From: Salinispora oceanensis
GTDB taxonomy: Bacteria; Actinomycetota; Actinomycetes; Mycobacteriales; Micromonosporaceae
Assembly (NCBI RefSeq): GCF_000383575.1
Contig: NZ_KB911579.1
Coordinates: 3,008,523-3,072,522, forward strand
DNA length: 64,000 bases
Direction: 5' to 3'
Shown here: in pieces, positions 39,519 to 47,662 of the stretch
How positions within the stretch are numbered: position 1 is the first letter of the stretch
Layout of the letters: every line of letters begins with the position of its first letter
The notes under the pieces: model-generated
What the model was told of the DNA's origin: nothing
The model's database searches: none
The model's input: the letters and a program-made list of their open reading frames with translations, nothing else
Made by a program: the position numbers and the translations under genes

Positions 39519-39920
39519 CTAGGCGGGCTGCTCCGGCTCCAGGAACTCGAGCCGGTTGCCCAGTGGGTCGTGGGCGTAGAACCGACGGTGCCCGGGGAAG
39601 TTGTCGTCCCAGTCGACCTCGATCCCATGCTCGCCGAGGCGCTTGGCCAAGGCGTCGATGTCATTCACCAGGATTCCCGGGTGCGCCTTGCGGGCCGGCC
39701 GGAAATCCAACTCCACGCCGAGGTGGATCTCGAGCCCGCCGGAGCGGAACCAGCAACCACCGCGGGTGGCGAGGACTGGCGGCTTGGCTAGCTCGGCCAT
39801 GCCCAGCACACCGCCGTAGAACTCTCGCACGGTCGGCTCCGACTCCGGCGGGATGGCCAACTGCGTGTGGTGCAGCCCGTTCAACCGGTAGCCCTGCTGC
39901 CGCTGGTCGCTCACCAACAT
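39519..39920 (-). CDS. VOC-superfamily (glyoxalase-like) protein
   Basis: A 133-residue vicinal oxygen chelate protein. Candidate metal ligands are His in GLHHTQLAIP, Glu in GGLEIHLGVE and Glu in GNRLEFLEPE, spaced as in glyoxalase-fold proteins. The segment REFYGGVLGMAELAKPP is typical. Members include glyoxalase I, dioxygenases and resistance proteins; the substrate here is unknown. The start is ATG 39920 or GTG 39914; a GGGGGG run suits either. TACGTT upstream on the same strand could be its -10 box. Confidence 0.82.
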   Translation of the reverse strand: MLVSDQRQQGYRLNGLHHTQLAIPPESEPTVREFYGGVLGMAELAKPPVLATRGGCWFRSGGLEIHLGVELDFRPARKAHPGILVNDIDALAKRLGEHGIEVDWDDNFPGHRRFYAHDPLGNRLEFLEPEQPA

Positions 39921-40063
39921 ACCCCCCACTCGTCGTGACAACGCGCCTTAACGTATCCGCCGGCCGCCGTTCGCGCTGCCCGGGTTCGGTCACCACGGGG
40001 CTCTCGCCAGACCGTTCATGCCGTTGCCACGGAGTTGGGCAACCTCAGGGACGCACAGTTGGA

Positions 40064-40104
40064 ACGCAGGCGGGGCCGGGCGTCCGCCGCGGCCCCGCCT
40101 GCGT
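40064..40104. terminator. Terminator after msrA
   Basis: A perfect 14-bp inverted repeat (40064-40077 with 40091-40104) with a 13-base loop lies 11 bases downstream of the msrA stop on the minus strand. Confidence 0.8.
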
Positions 40105-40114
40105 GCTTACCTGG

Positions 40115-40783
40115 TCAGTCTCGGTTTGCCGGTTGCTCGGAAGGGGCGCAGAAGCTGAGCCCGGTCGGGCCGTGGTTGCAGTAGCCGCCGGGATTCTTGG
40201 TCGGAGCGAGGTACTGCTGGTGGTATCCCTCGGCGAGGTAGTAGTCGCCGAGGGGGCTGATCTCTGTGGTGATCTCGCCCTTGCCGGCGCGGGCCACGAC
40301 CGGTGCGAACGCGTCGCGGGACGCCAGCGCGGTGGTCAGCTGCTCCTCGGTGGTCGTGTAGATCGCCGATCGGTACTGGCTGCCCATGTCGTTGCCCTGC
40401 CGCATGCCCTGGGTCGGGTCATGGTTCTCCCAGAAGACCTTCAACAGGTCCTCGTATGTGATCTTCGTCGGGTCGTAGCTGACCTGGACGACCTCGGCGT
40501 GCCCGGTCCGGCCGGAGCAGACCTCGTCGTACGACGGATTCGGCGTGTAGCCGCCCGCGTAGCCCACCGAGGTGGTGAACACGCCGGGCAGCGTCCAGAA
40601 CAGCCGCTCGGCGCCCCAGAAACAACCCATCCCGAAGACGGCGATCTCGGTTCCCTCAGGGAACGGGCCCGCCAGCGGGGTGCCCAACACCTCGTGCGGG
40701 TCGGTGACCGGTGTCGCGACCGGGCGGCCGGGCAGGGCCTCCTCCGGGGTGATCAGCTGGGCCTTGGTACGGCGCAGGAACAC
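40115..40783 (-). CDS. msrA: Peptide methionine sulfoxide reductase A
   Basis: MsrA reduces the S epimer of methionine sulfoxide in proteins and free methionine. The 222-residue protein has the catalytic Cys54 in [10 protein letters not shown], the conserved [23 protein letters not shown] and likely resolving cysteines in [16 protein letters not shown] near the C-terminus. GTG at 40783 (protein start [20 protein letters not shown]) follows AGAGGAG. It lies downstream of the HIT gene on the same strand, separated by 116 bases that contain three 21-bp tandem repeats. Confidence 0.96.
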   Translation of the reverse strand: MFLRRTKAQLITPEEALPGRPVATPVTDPHEVLGTPLAGPFPEGTEIAVFGMGCFWGAERLFWTLPGVFTTSVGYAGGYTPNPSYDEVCSGRTGHAEVVQVSYDPTKITYEDLLKVFWENHDPTQGMRQGNDMGSQYRSAIYTTTEEQLTTALASRDAFAPVVARAGKGEITTEISPLGDYYLAEGYHQQYLAPTKNPGGYCNHGPTGLSFCAPSEQPANRD

Positions 40784-40832
40784 GATGGGACTCCTCTCAT
40801 ACCCTTCCCCGGCTGCAACGCCGGCCGGCCCT

Positions 40833-40895
40833 GCTTCCTTACCCGCGACGGGGGCTTCCTTGCCTGTGACGGCGGCTTCCTCGCCCGTGACGGCG
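40833..40895. repeat. Three 21-bp tandem repeats upstream of msrA
   Basis: Units at 40833-40853, 40854-40874 and 40875-40895 share the pattern GCTTCCTYRCCYGYGACGG. They fill the gap between the HIT stop and the msrA ribosome site. The unit is a multiple of three, but no gene in this gap is supported on either strand. Confidence 0.8.
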
Positions 40896-40899
40896 GCGC

Positions 40900-41322
40900 T
40901 CAGGCGTGATCCGGCAGGGCCGCGCGGATCCGGTCGGCGTGGTCGGCCGCCTCGGCGTCGTCCCGGTAGTGGGTGCGGGGCCAGAAGAAGCCGCGCAGCC
41001 CGTCGCCCTTCGTCCGCGGCACCACATGGGTGTGCAGGTGGGGGACCGATTGCGACACCTTGTTGTTCATCGCCACGAACGTGCCGCCCGCACCCAGCCC
41101 GGCCTCAACCGCTACGGCGAGTCGGCGGACCAACCCGAAGTAGCCCGGCAGCGCCTCCGCCGGCAGGTCCGCCAGCGTGACCAGGTGGGGACGCGGCACC
41201 ACGAGCAGGTGTCCCTTGAACACCGGCCGGGTGTCCAGGAAGGCCACCCCGCCCGGCTCGTCCACGACCCGGAACGCCGGGACCTCGCCCGCCACGATCC
41301 CGCAGAACACGCATCCGCTCAT
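40900..41322 (-). CDS. HIT-family nucleotide hydrolase or transferase
   Basis: A 140-residue histidine-triad protein with the signature [16 protein letters not shown] near residue 93 and an N-terminal [13 protein letters not shown] typical of Hint-like members, whose two cysteines may bind zinc. The family hydrolyses AMP-lysine, ADP-ribose or dinucleoside polyphosphates; the substrate is not shown by the sequence. It is divergent from the cystathionine gamma-synthase gene, with only 45 bases between starts. Confidence 0.93.
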   Translation of the reverse strand: MSGCVFCGIVAGEVPAFRVVDEPGGVAFLDTRPVFKGHLLVVPRPHLVTLADLPAEALPGYFGLVRRLAVAVEAGLGAGGTFVAMNNKVSQSVPHLHTHVVPRTKGDGLRGFFWPRTHYRDDAEAADHADRIRAALPDHA

Positions 41323-41354
41323 CCCTCGGCAGGGTAGCCCAGACCGGGCCCGAC

Positions 41355-41360
41355 TAACGT
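41355..41360 (+). promoter_or_regulatory. -10 hexamer for leaderless metB transcript
   Basis: TAACGT is followed by exactly seven bases and the ATG at 41368; no ribosome site is visible. A matching -35 hexamer is not obvious. Confidence 0.5.
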
Positions 41361-41367
41361 TCCGGTC

Positions 41368-42510
41368 ATGAGTAACGGCTTCGAGACGCTCGCCATCCAC
41401 GCCGGCCAGGCCCCGGAGGCCCGCACCGGTGCGGTGATCCCCCCGATTTACCAGACCAGCACGTACGCGCAGGACGCCGTCGGCGCGCCGCGCCAGGGCT
41501 ACGAGTACAGCCGCTCCGGCAACCCGACCCGGGATGCCCTGCAGGAGTGCCTGGCCGCGCTCGAAGGCGGCACCGTCGGTCTCGCCTTCGCCAGTGGCCT
41601 CGCCGCCGAGGACACGCTGCTGCGGGCGGTCTGCACCCCCGGCGACCACGTGGTCATCCCGGACGACGCCTACGGCGGCACCTACCGGCTCTTTGCCCGG
41701 GTGACCGAGCGCTGGGGCCTGTCCTACACCCCGGCCCGGGTCTCCGACCCCGACGCGGTTCGGGCCGCGATCCGACCGGGCCAGACGAAGATCGTCTGGG
41801 TGGAGACCCCCACCAACCCGTTGCTCGGCATCGCCGACATCGCCGCCCTCGCGGCGATCGCCCACGAGGCGGGGGCATTGCTCGTGGTGGACAACACCTT
41901 CGCCTCCCCGTACCTGCAGCAGCCGATCACGTTCGGGGCCGACGTCGTCCTGCACTCGACCACCAAGTACATCGGCGGACACTCCGACGTGGTCGGTGGG
42001 GCACTGGTCGTCGCTGACCCCGAACTCGGTGCCGAGCTGGGTTATCACCAGAACGCCATGGGTGCGATCAACGGGCCGTTCGATGCCTGGCTCACCCTGC
42101 GCGGGATCAAGACCCTCGGCGTACGAATGGATCGCCACTGCGACAACGCCGAGCGGATCGCCACCTTCTTGGACGGGCACCCGTCGGTCGCCTCGGTCAG
42201 CTACCCCGGCCTGCCCACCCACCCCGGGTACGAGGTGGCCGTCAAGCAGATGCGGCGCTTCGGCGGGATGGTCTCCTTCCGTGCGGCCGGCGGCGAGGAA
42301 CAGGCCGTACAGATCTGTAACCGGGCGAAGCTGTTCGTGCTCGCCGAGTCGCTCGGCGGGGTGGAGTCCCTGATCGAGCATCCGGGACGGATGACACACG
42401 CCGGCGCGGCCGGCTCGCCGCTTGAAGTTCCCGGCGATCTCGTGCGACTGTCTGTCGGCATTGAGACGGTAGACGACCTGCTGGCTGATCTGGAGCAGGC
42501 GCTGGGCTGA
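41368..42510 (+). CDS. metB: Cystathionine gamma-synthase / gamma-lyase
   Basis: A PLP enzyme of the Cys/Met metabolism family, 380 residues. The cofactor lysine is Lys200 in LHSTTKYIGGHSDVVGG; substrate and cofactor contacts are in YEYSRSGNPTRDALQECLAA, FASGLAAEDTLLRA and VETPTNPLLG. Family members either form cystathionine from an activated homoserine (synthase) or cleave it to cysteine (lyase). With a cystathionine beta-synthase at 29812 a lyase activity is also plausible, and actinobacterial enzymes often do both. The transcript is predicted to be leaderless. Confidence 0.93.
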   Translation: MSNGFETLAIHAGQAPEARTGAVIPPIYQTSTYAQDAVGAPRQGYEYSRSGNPTRDALQECLAALEGGTVGLAFASGLAAEDTLLRAVCTPGDHVVIPDDAYGGTYRLFARVTERWGLSYTPARVSDPDAVRAAIRPGQTKIVWVETPTNPLLGIADIAALAAIAHEAGALLVVDNTFASPYLQQPITFGADVVLHSTTKYIGGHSDVVGGALVVADPELGAELGYHQNAMGAINGPFDAWLTLRGIKTLGVRMDRHCDNAERIATFLDGHPSVASVSYPGLPTHPGYEVAVKQMRRFGGMVSFRAAGGEEQAVQICNRAKLFVLAESLGGVESLIEHPGRMTHAGAAGSPLEVPGDLVRLSVGIETVDDLLADLEQALG

Positions 42511-42533
42511 TCGCGGGGCTGGGGAGGGTGGCC

Positions 42534-43937
42534 GTGCAGGACATCAAGCCGACCTGGGTGGGGGCGACCGCCAAGCAGATCGCCCGCGGCGTACGCCGCG
42601 GCGACATCTCCGCCACCCAGGTCGTCGCCGACCATCTCGACCACGTCGCCCGGGTCGACCCCGACCTGGCCGCGTTCCGGCGGGTGCGGGCTGGTGCGGC
42701 GGTCACCGAGGCGGAGAAGGTCGACGAGCTGGAAGACCTGGCGGACCTTCCGCTGGCCGGGGTGCCGGTGGCGGTCAAGGAGAACACCGCCGTCGCCGGA
42801 CTGCCCACCTGGAACGGTTCGGCCGCCGCCCGGACCCTGGTGGCGGAGGCCGACCACGAGGTGGTCCGGCGGCTGCGTGGCGCAGGCGCGGTGATTCTCG
42901 GCGTCACCCGGATGCCGGAGCTGGGCCTGTGGGGGGTGACCGACGACTCGACCGCGGTGACCCGAAACCCGTGGGACCCCGGCCGTACCCCCGGCGGCTC
43001 GTCCGGGGGGTCGGCCGCGGCGGTGGCCGCGGGGCTGGTGCCGATCGCCCACGGCAACGACGGGCTCGGGTCGATCCGGATTCCGGCGGCCTGCTGCGGT
43101 CTGGTCGGCCTCAAGCCCGGGCGTGGGGTGGTGCCCTGCCAACTCGGCGCGGACGACTGGTTCGGCCTCACCGAGCACGGAATGCTGACCACCACCGTCG
43201 CCGACGCGGCGGTCGGCTTTCAGACGCTCGCCGGCCGGCGGCAGGAGAAGCTCGTCCCGCCGGCCCGGCTCCGGGTCGGCGTGTCCCTGCGCTCCCCGGT
43301 GCGGGGCATCTCGCCGGATGGGTCGAACCGGGACGCGGTCGCCGCCGCCGGCCGACTGCTCGCCGCCGCCGGGCACGACACCGTGCCCGCCGACCCGAAC
43401 TACTCGACGGCACTCGGCCTACAGGGCCTCGCCACCTGGTTCGCCGCGGCTGCCGCGGATGTCCAGGCCGCTGGCCTGGACCGGCGGAGCCTGCAGAAAC
43501 GCAACCGCCAGCACGTCCGGCTCGGGGAGTGGGTGCAGCGCCGGGGGTACGTCCGCCCGGCCGACCGGGCGGACTGGCGGGAGCGCTCGATTGGGCTCTT
43601 CACCGACCATTCGATCGACCTGCTGCTCACCCCGGCCCTGGCGAGCATCCCCCCGGCGGCGATCAGCTGGTCGGCTCGCTCCTGGCGGGCGAACGTGTTC
43701 GCCAACCTTCGTTACGCCCCGTACACCGCACCGTGGAACGTCGCCGGACTGCCCGCACTGGTGGTGCCGGTCGGCCGCCGCCCGGACGGGCTACCGGTGG
43801 CGGTCCAGCTGGTTGGTCCGCCCGGGTCCGAGCTCCTGCTGCTCGGTGTGGCCGGCCAGTTCGAGATGCAGGCCCCCTGGGCCCGACACGCCACTGGCTA
43901 TCCACGGGAGGGGACGCCCTCGCCGGCCGCCGGGTGA
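42534..43937 (+). CDS. Amidase (amidase-signature family)
   Basis: A 467-residue amidase-signature hydrolase with the Ser-cisSer-Lys triad: Lys in VPVAVKENTAVAG near residue 83, the glycine- and serine-rich GRTPGGSSGGSAAAVAAGLV near residue 155 and the nucleophilic Ser in GNDGLGSIRIPAACCGLVG near residue 178. It lacks features of GatA, and no gatB or gatC is nearby, so it is a general amidase. GTG at 42534 is favoured over GTG 42528 by its spacing from GGGGAGGG. It follows metB by 23 bases and may be co-transcribed. Confidence 0.9.
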   Translation: MQDIKPTWVGATAKQIARGVRRGDISATQVVADHLDHVARVDPDLAAFRRVRAGAAVTEAEKVDELEDLADLPLAGVPVAVKENTAVAGLPTWNGSAAARTLVAEADHEVVRRLRGAGAVILGVTRMPELGLWGVTDDSTAVTRNPWDPGRTPGGSSGGSAAAVAAGLVPIAHGNDGLGSIRIPAACCGLVGLKPGRGVVPCQLGADDWFGLTEHGMLTTTVADAAVGFQTLAGRRQEKLVPPARLRVGVSLRSPVRGISPDGSNRDAVAAAGRLLAAAGHDTVPADPNYSTALGLQGLATWFAAAAADVQAAGLDRRSLQKRNRQHVRLGEWVQRRGYVRPADRADWRERSIGLFTDHSIDLLLTPALASIPPAAISWSARSWRANVFANLRYAPYTAPWNVAGLPALVVPVGRRPDGLPVAVQLVGPPGSELLLLGVAGQFEMQAPWARHATGYPREGTPSPAAG

Positions 43938-44022
43938 CCCGCCGTCGGACCCACCACAACGGCGGGGACCGGCGGCGGTGGCCAGGCCGGGCGCTGGTCG
44001 GGGCGGGTGGCACGATCAGGGC

Positions 44023-45243
44023 ATGACGAAATTGGTCAGCCTGGACGACGTACGGGCCGCGCGGGAGTTGCTTGCTGGGGTCGTACGGACCACCCCGTTG
44101 GAACCGTCCCGTCCCCTCAGCGCGGAGCTCGGCGGGCCGGTGTGGCTCAAATGTGAGCACCTTCAGCGGGCTGGTTCGTACAAGGTGCGGGGGGCTTTTG
44201 TGCGGATCTCCCGGCTGTCGGCGGCGGAGCGCGCCGACGGTGTGGTCGCGGCCAGCGCCGGCAACCATGCCCAGGGGGTGGCGCTCGCCGCCGGCCTGGT
44301 CGGTACGCACGCCACCGTCTTCATGCCGATAAACGCACCGTTGCCGAAGGTGGAGGCCACCAAGGGGTACGGCGCAAAGGTTGAACTCGTTGGTAACACG
44401 GTTGACGAGTCACTGGTGGCCGCGCAGACCTACGCCGAGCGCACCGGGGCAACGTTGATCCACCCCTTCGACCACCGCGATGTGATCGCGGGACAGGGCA
44501 CAGTGGCGCTGGAGCTTCTTGAACAGTGCCCGGAGGTCCGCACGATCGTCACCGGGGTGGGGGGCGGCGGACTGGTCTCTGGCATCGGAGTTGCGGTGAA
44601 GGCGCTGCGCCCGGATGTGCGGGTCATCGGTGTGCAGGCGGCCAGCGCCGCCGCCTTCCCACCCTCACTGGCCGCGGGGGAGCCGGTGCGGCTGCCGTCG
44701 TTCGGCACGATCGCGGACGGAATCGCCGTCGGTTGTCCCGGCGCGCTGACCTTCCAGCATGTCCGCGCGTTGGTCGATGAGGTGGTAACCGTGCGCGAGG
44801 AGGACATCTCCCGGGCACTGCTGATGTTGTTGGAGCGGGGCAAGCAGGTGGTCGAGCCGGCCGGTGCGGTGGGGGCGGCGGCGCTGCTGGCCGGTGCGGT
44901 TGAGGTCGAGGCCCCGGTGGTAACGGTGCTCTCTGGTGGCAACATCGATCCGCTACTGATGCTGCGGGTGATCGAGCATGGACTCGCGGCGGCCGGGCGT
45001 TACCTGCGGGTCACCGTCCGCTGCTCGGATCGACCGGGCCAACTTGCCTCGCTGCTCAATGAGATCGCCGAGCAGCGGGCGAACGTCGTGGATGTCGAGC
45101 ACCAGCGGGCCAACCCGCACCTGCGGCTCGGCGAGGTCGAGGTGGCGCTGTCGGTGGAGACCCGCGGCACCGAACACTCGGACACGCTGATCAGTGTGCT
45201 GCGGGCCAGCGGCTACCAGGTGGTCTTCGCCGGCGAGGCGTGA
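44023..45243 (+). CDS. ilvA: Threonine ammonia-lyase (dehydratase)
   Basis: A PLP enzyme deaminating threonine to 2-oxobutyrate, the entry to isoleucine synthesis. The 406-residue protein has Lys54 in RAGSYKVRGAFVRIS, the phosphate-binding VVAASAGNHAQGVALAAG and TGVGGGGLVSGIGVAV, and a C-terminal ACT-like domain from about residue 325 (YLRVTVRCSDRPGQLASLL). One regulatory domain and about 400 residues fit the compact actinobacterial form; biosynthetic and catabolic roles cannot be separated from sequence. ATG at 44023 has no strong ribosome site, and a CACGAT hexamer lies six bases upstream. Confidence 0.93.
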   Translation: MTKLVSLDDVRAARELLAGVVRTTPLEPSRPLSAELGGPVWLKCEHLQRAGSYKVRGAFVRISRLSAAERADGVVAASAGNHAQGVALAAGLVGTHATVFMPINAPLPKVEATKGYGAKVELVGNTVDESLVAAQTYAERTGATLIHPFDHRDVIAGQGTVALELLEQCPEVRTIVTGVGGGGLVSGIGVAVKALRPDVRVIGVQAASAAAFPPSLAAGEPVRLPSFGTIADGIAVGCPGALTFQHVRALVDEVVTVREEDISRALLMLLERGKQVVEPAGAVGAAALLAGAVEVEAPVVTVLSGGNIDPLLMLRVIEHGLAAAGRYLRVTVRCSDRPGQLASLLNEIAEQRANVVDVEHQRANPHLRLGEVEVALSVETRGTEHSDTLISVLRASGYQVVFAGEA

Positions 45244-45276
45244 GGCCGCCGGCCCGGCTCTGCGGAGGCCGAACGC

Positions 45277-45311
45277 CGACGTGCCGGTGGCCCGGGGCCA
45301 CCGGCACGTCG
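45277..45311. terminator. Bidirectional terminator, ilvA / greA
   Basis: A perfect 16-bp inverted repeat (45277-45292 with 45296-45311) with a 3-base loop lies between the convergent stop codons. Confidence 0.85.
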
Positions 45312-45335
45312 CCACGGGTTGCTCAGCCGCTGCCT

Positions 45336-45833
45336 TCAGCCGCCGAAGGGCTCGAAGGCGACCACGGTGACCTTGATATCCGCGCCGCTGGGTGCGGTGT
45401 AGGTGCAGGTCTGGCCCGGGCGGCAGCCCAGGATCGCCTTCCCGATGGCGGACTCGGGGCTGTAGACCGTCAGGTCGGTGGTCGACGAGATCTCGCGGGA
45501 ACCGAGCAGGAAGCGCTCGGTGTCATCCTTGTCGTCATCGAAGTAGATCGTCACTACCATGCCCGGTGCGACGGTGTCGGCGGTCGGTGCCTCGCCCACC
45601 TGAGCGGTGCGCAGCAGCTCCTTCAGGTAGACGATCCGTCCTTCGGCCTTGCCCTGTTCCTCGCGGGCGGCGTGGTAGCCACCGTTCTCCCGCAGGTCAC
45701 CCTCTTCGCGCCGGGCGTTGATCTCGGCGGCGATGACCGGCCGATTGGCGATCAACCCGTCGAGCTCCGCCTGGAGGCGGTCGTGCGCCTCCTGGGACAG
45801 CCAGGTGGCGGGCGCCTCGTTGCCAGTGGACAC
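45336..45833 (-). CDS. greA: Transcription elongation factor GreA
   Basis: GreA rescues backtracked RNA polymerase by stimulating transcript cleavage. The 165-residue protein has an N-terminal coiled coil with the acidic tip (INARREEGDLRENGGYHAAR) and a C-terminal FKBP-like domain (VTIYFDDDKDDTERFLLGSR, VYSPESAIGKAILGCRPGQT). GTG at 45833 follows GAGGAG at seven bases; the open frame to 45914 is an extension without homology. A hairpin at 45887-45905 separates it from the upstream DUF4307 gene, and TAACTT between could be its own -10 box. Confidence 0.95.
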   Translation of the reverse strand: MSTGNEAPATWLSQEAHDRLQAELDGLIANRPVIAAEINARREEGDLRENGGYHAAREEQGKAEGRIVYLKELLRTAQVGEAPTADTVAPGMVVTIYFDDDKDDTERFLLGSREISSTTDLTVYSPESAIGKAILGCRPGQTCTYTAPSGADIKVTVVAFEPFGG

Positions 45834-45886
45834 AGGCGATCTCCTCAGTCGTGCTGGCGGCAGGTGAAATTCCAAGTTACCAGTGC

Positions 45887-45905
45887 GGGCCGACGCCGTC
45901 GGCCC
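45887..45905. terminator. Hairpin between DUF4307 gene and greA
   Basis: GGGCCGAC and GTCGGCCC form a perfect 8-bp stem with a 3-base loop, 55 bases past the DUF4307 stop. Confidence 0.65.
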
Positions 45906-45959
45906 GACGATCAACGTCGGGGCTCTCCCGCGCCGCCCCGCCGCGGCCGTCTGAGCAGG

Positions 45960-46391
45960 TCAGGCCGGGCGACGGCAGCGAAGTACCTCGCCGATGAAAG
46001 GACGTCCCTCAGTCACCAGGCGGTGCTGCGCGCGTATCTCGCGCTCGTCGGGCTGGGCGGTCACCGTGACCTGCTCCCGGGCCACCTCGGCGCCGTCTCG
46101 GTCCCGGGCCCGCAGCAGACAGACCGCGGACCCGCCCGGGGGTACGGTGACCCGGAAGTTGATCAGCACCTGGGAGTCGGTGATCTCGGTATAGGTGATT
46201 ACGGTCGCGTCGTACTCCACGCCGCCGTACTGCTGGTAGAGCCGGACCACGATCGTGCCGAGGGCCGCCACCAGGGCGAGCCCCACCAGTGCGGTCAGCA
46301 CCGGGCGGCGGCGGCGTTCCCGCCGACGGCCGTACCGACCGGGTGGGAAGACCGGCGCGCCGGTCAAATGTGTGGCGTGCGTCTCGCTCAC
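45960..46391 (-). CDS. DUF4307 membrane protein
   Basis: A 143-residue protein with a basic N-terminus (GRYGRRRERRRRP), one membrane helix (VLTALVGLALVAALGTIVV) and an extracytoplasmic beta-rich domain matching DUF4307 (VEYDATVITYTEITDSQVLI, FRVTVPPGGSAVCLLRARD). Two cysteines may form a disulfide. DUF4307 genes are typically found between mca and greA in actinobacteria, as here. The function is unknown. The GTG start overlaps the TGA of an upstream open frame that runs through the 17-bp repeats (GTGA), but that frame is not supported as a gene. Confidence 0.88.
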   Translation of the reverse strand: MSETHATHLTGAPVFPPGRYGRRRERRRRPVLTALVGLALVAALGTIVVRLYQQYGGVEYDATVITYTEITDSQVLINFRVTVPPGGSAVCLLRARDRDGAEVAREQVTVTAQPDEREIRAQHRLVTEGRPFIGEVLRCRRPA

Positions 46392-46714
46392 CGGCGGGCC
46401 TCTCCTGGCGTCGTTGTCGGGGGGATCAGCAAGAATGGTTCGGTAAGAGTGGCAGGTTCATTCTCCCAGCCGTCTGGGCACGCCAGCACCTTGGGCATGC
46501 CAGCACCGTGGGCGCGCCAGCACCTTTGGCGTGCCAGCACCGTGAGCAGGTCACGCATCGTGGGAGCTCCAGCAGCGCACCGCAAGCATCGCAGGTCAGC
46601 GCCGGTGGAGTGCCCAGGGGTGCGGGTGTGTGCGGTGGGCGGGCCGACGGCGGGGATTGTTCCGTAGCCGGGCGGCCTGGGTAGGCCGCCGGGCAGAGAT
46701 GAGGAGCGCCGACG
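46392..46714. other. 323-bp divergent region, DUF4307 / mca
   Basis: Contains four 17-bp tandem repeats (46474-46541) and the mca ribosome site GAGGAG. One minus-strand frame through the repeats encodes six cysteines in CxxC-like spacing but has no good start codon. I do not call a gene here. Confidence 0.6.
46474..46541. repeat. Four 17-bp tandem repeats between DUF4307 and mca
   Basis: Units at 46474-46490, 46491-46507, 46508-46524 and 46525-46541 have no gaps. The consensus is NTKGGCRYGCCAGCACC. Only the first three bases and the two central bases of GGCRYGCC change, and each central octamer is palindromic or nearly so. A 17-base period is not a multiple of three, which argues against coding. 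Confidence 0.9.
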
Positions 46715-47578
46715 TTGGCAGAGCGACTGCGACTCATGGCCGTCCACGCACACCCGGACGACGAGTCGAGCAAGGGCGCGGCGACCACCGCGAAGTACGT
46801 GGCCGAGGGGGTGGACGTCCTGGTCGTGACGTGCACCGGCGGCGAGCGGGGGAGCGTGCTCAACCCGAAGATGGACCGGCCCGACGTCTGGGCCAACATC
46901 GCCGACATCCGCCGCGCCGAGATGGACGCCGCGCGGGCGATTCTCGGCGTTGAGCAGGCCTGGCTGGGCTTCGTGGACTCTGGCCTGCCGGAGGGAGACC
47001 CGCTGCCACCGTTGCCCGAGGGCTGCTTCGCCCGGCAGGACGTGGACGAGGCCGCCGGCCCGCTGGTGCGCCTGATGCGTGAGTTCCGTCCGCACGTCGT
47101 CACCACCTACGACGAGGAGGGAGGCTACCCCCATCCCGACCACATCATGACCCACAAGATCAGCGTTGCGGCCTTCGACGCCGCCGGTGTCCCCGAGCGT
47201 TACCCCGATCTTGGTGAGCCTTGGCAGCCGCTCAAGCTCTACTACGACATCGTCTTCTCCAAGGGCAAGATCCTGGTGCTGCACGAGGCGATCCTCGCCG
47301 CCGGCTTCGAGTCGCCGTACGAGGAGTGGATCAAGCGTGGGGAGGGCCGGACAGACAAGGGCCCCAGAATCACCACCCGGGTGGACTGCGCCGAGTACTT
47401 CCCGGTCCGCGACGACGCGTTGCGCGCCCACGCGACCCAGATCGATCCGGATGGATTCTGGTTCCAGGTGCCGATGGAGGTACAACAGCGCGCCTGGCCC
47501 ACGGAGGACTTCCAACTCGTGCGATCCCTGGTCGACAGCGCCATGCCCGAGTCGGACCTCTTCGCCGGTATTGCCTAG
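46715..47578 (+). CDS. mca: Mycothiol S-conjugate amidase
   Basis: Mca cleaves mycothiol conjugates of drugs and electrophiles so that the mercapturic acid is exported, a detoxification step specific to actinobacteria. The 287-residue protein has the zinc site HAHPDDESSKGAA (ligands His13, Asp16) and PHPDHIM near residue 140, with VVTCTGGERGSVLNP and AWLGFVDSGLPEGDPLP. TTG at 46715 is chosen because GAGGAG lies nine bases upstream and a short lead before HAHPDDE matches relatives. MshB is a close relative; the neighbourhood and sequence favour Mca. Confidence 0.94.
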   Translation: MAERLRLMAVHAHPDDESSKGAATTAKYVAEGVDVLVVTCTGGERGSVLNPKMDRPDVWANIADIRRAEMDAARAILGVEQAWLGFVDSGLPEGDPLPPLPEGCFARQDVDEAAGPLVRLMREFRPHVVTTYDEEGGYPHPDHIMTHKISVAAFDAAGVPERYPDLGEPWQPLKLYYDIVFSKGKILVLHEAILAAGFESPYEEWIKRGEGRTDKGPRITTRVDCAEYFPVRDDALRAHATQIDPDGFWFQVPMEVQQRAWPTEDFQLVRSLVDSAMPESDLFAGIA

Positions 47579-47662
47579 CCGGCGTACCCGGGCAGAGGGG
47601 TTCCGCCGGCCCTGCTCCAGGGGCGGGCTAGGCTGGTCACCACTCGCGCAACGGAGGACGCC

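Noticed and set aside
40833-40895. Tandem repeats considered as a CRISPR array
   Set aside because: Units abut without spacers and no cas gene is present. The same holds for the array at 46474-46541.
38825-40909. 694-codon plus-strand open frame
   Set aside because: It runs through the kinase, VOC and msrA genes in other frames or strands, each of which has clear motifs. Its product is Arg/Gly/Val low-complexity, typical of a high-GC shadow frame.
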